A stretch of DNA of 11,462 nucleotides from assembly GCA_902761395.1 (NCBI GenBank), contig CACWKJ010000023.1, positions 1-11,462 of the forward strand, written 5' to 3'. A model generated the notes under the pieces. That model saw only the letters and a program-made list of their open reading frames with translations, searched no databases and was not told where the DNA came from. The translations under genes and the position numbers were made by a program. This stretch comes from an uncultured Elusimicrobium sp. Its GTDB lineage: Bacteria; Elusimicrobiota; Endomicrobiia; Endomicrobiales; Endomicrobiaceae. Numbering within the stretch: the first letter of the stretch is position 1; every line of letters starts with the position of its first letter. Below, one piece after another: positions 11,318 to 11,462 of the stretch.

Positions 11318-11339
11318 AGCGAAACGAGTTTGCCTTTTA
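11318..11339. repeat. 22-base dispersed word, second copy
   Basis: Matches 2908-2929 at 18 of 22 positions and, like that copy, follows a T-rich run. It lies five bases from copy B of the 118-bp element. Confidence 0.5.
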
Positions 11340-11344
11340 CTATT

Positions 11345-11462
11345 TTATAGCGACCTTAATATTTTGGTTATAATTTTGCAACTAACTCAATCGAGTATGC
11401 CCTTGCGGGATCCATATACACTTCATTCGTTAGTTGCTTCATTCTAACTCAAAATCTTAAGG
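11345..11462 (-). repeat. 118-bp palindromic element, copy B (inverted)
   Basis: The reverse complement aligns without gaps to 2469-2586 with 7 substitutions (94% identity). The apex loop is GCAA instead of GTAA, so the GNRA pattern is kept. The inner stem arms and the terminal 12 bases are unchanged. The window ends exactly at CTTAAGG, so any further homology on that side is unseen. On the other side homology stops after TTATAGCG. Confidence 0.85.

Noticed and set aside
2469..11462. The two inverted 118-bp elements as ends of a composite transposon
   Set aside because: The DNA between them is ordinary housekeeping content (purH, lipA, recX) with no transposase or cargo pattern. The copies are better seen as independent insertions.

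Overview
The window reads as chromosomal DNA from a low-GC (about one third by eye) Gram-negative-type bacterium. An outer-membrane beta-barrel protein with an aromatic C-terminal residue argues for an outer membrane. A Re-type citrate synthase argues for an anaerobic lineage. The gene mix would fit an Elusimicrobiota-like gut bacterium, but that is a low-confidence inference. No phage, plasmid, insertion sequence, CRISPR array, tRNA or rRNA is visible.

Layout: the left end carries the 3' end of a SemiSWEET sugar transporter gene, overlapping by ATGA a small outer-membrane barrel gene that appears frameshifted near its end. After a 370-base repeat-rich gap comes a Re-citrate synthase gene with its own promoter and terminator; its 5' end is split into two frames. 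Five minus-strand genes then follow in transcription order recX, purH, a secreted two-HKD phospholipase D / cardiolipin synthase-like gene, lipA and a DUF192 gene. The four gaps between them are all 88 to 97 bases long, and three or four of them hold a palindromic or repeated element. A divergent plus-strand pair, an SNF-family sodium symporter and a 64-residue single-pass membrane protein, runs tail-to-tail into a minus-strand YbdG-type mechanosensitive channel gene.

The protein-coding content is mostly recognisable: purine synthesis (PurH), lipoate synthesis (LipA), citrate/glutamate carbon supply (Re-citrate synthase), phospholipid metabolism, recombination control (RecX), and envelope transport and osmotic relief. 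No single pathway links them.

The unexplained part is the intergenic DNA. A 118-bp element with imperfect 21/22-bp terminal inverted repeats, an internal 9-bp stem and an apical CCC-GNAA-GGG hairpin occurs twice in opposite orientation, at 2469-2586 and 11345-11462, with 7 differences. It supplies the stop codon of the DUF192 gene. Three copies of a second palindrome (core stem ATTCCGGA/TCCGGAAT) show a compensatory base-pair change. A 21-nt A/T hairpin sits at the 3' end of both lipA and the phospholipase D gene. Several degenerate octamer tandem tracts fill other gaps. Two promoters (symporter and channel) place TATAAT only 9 to 10 nt before the start codon, which suggests leaderless mRNAs.
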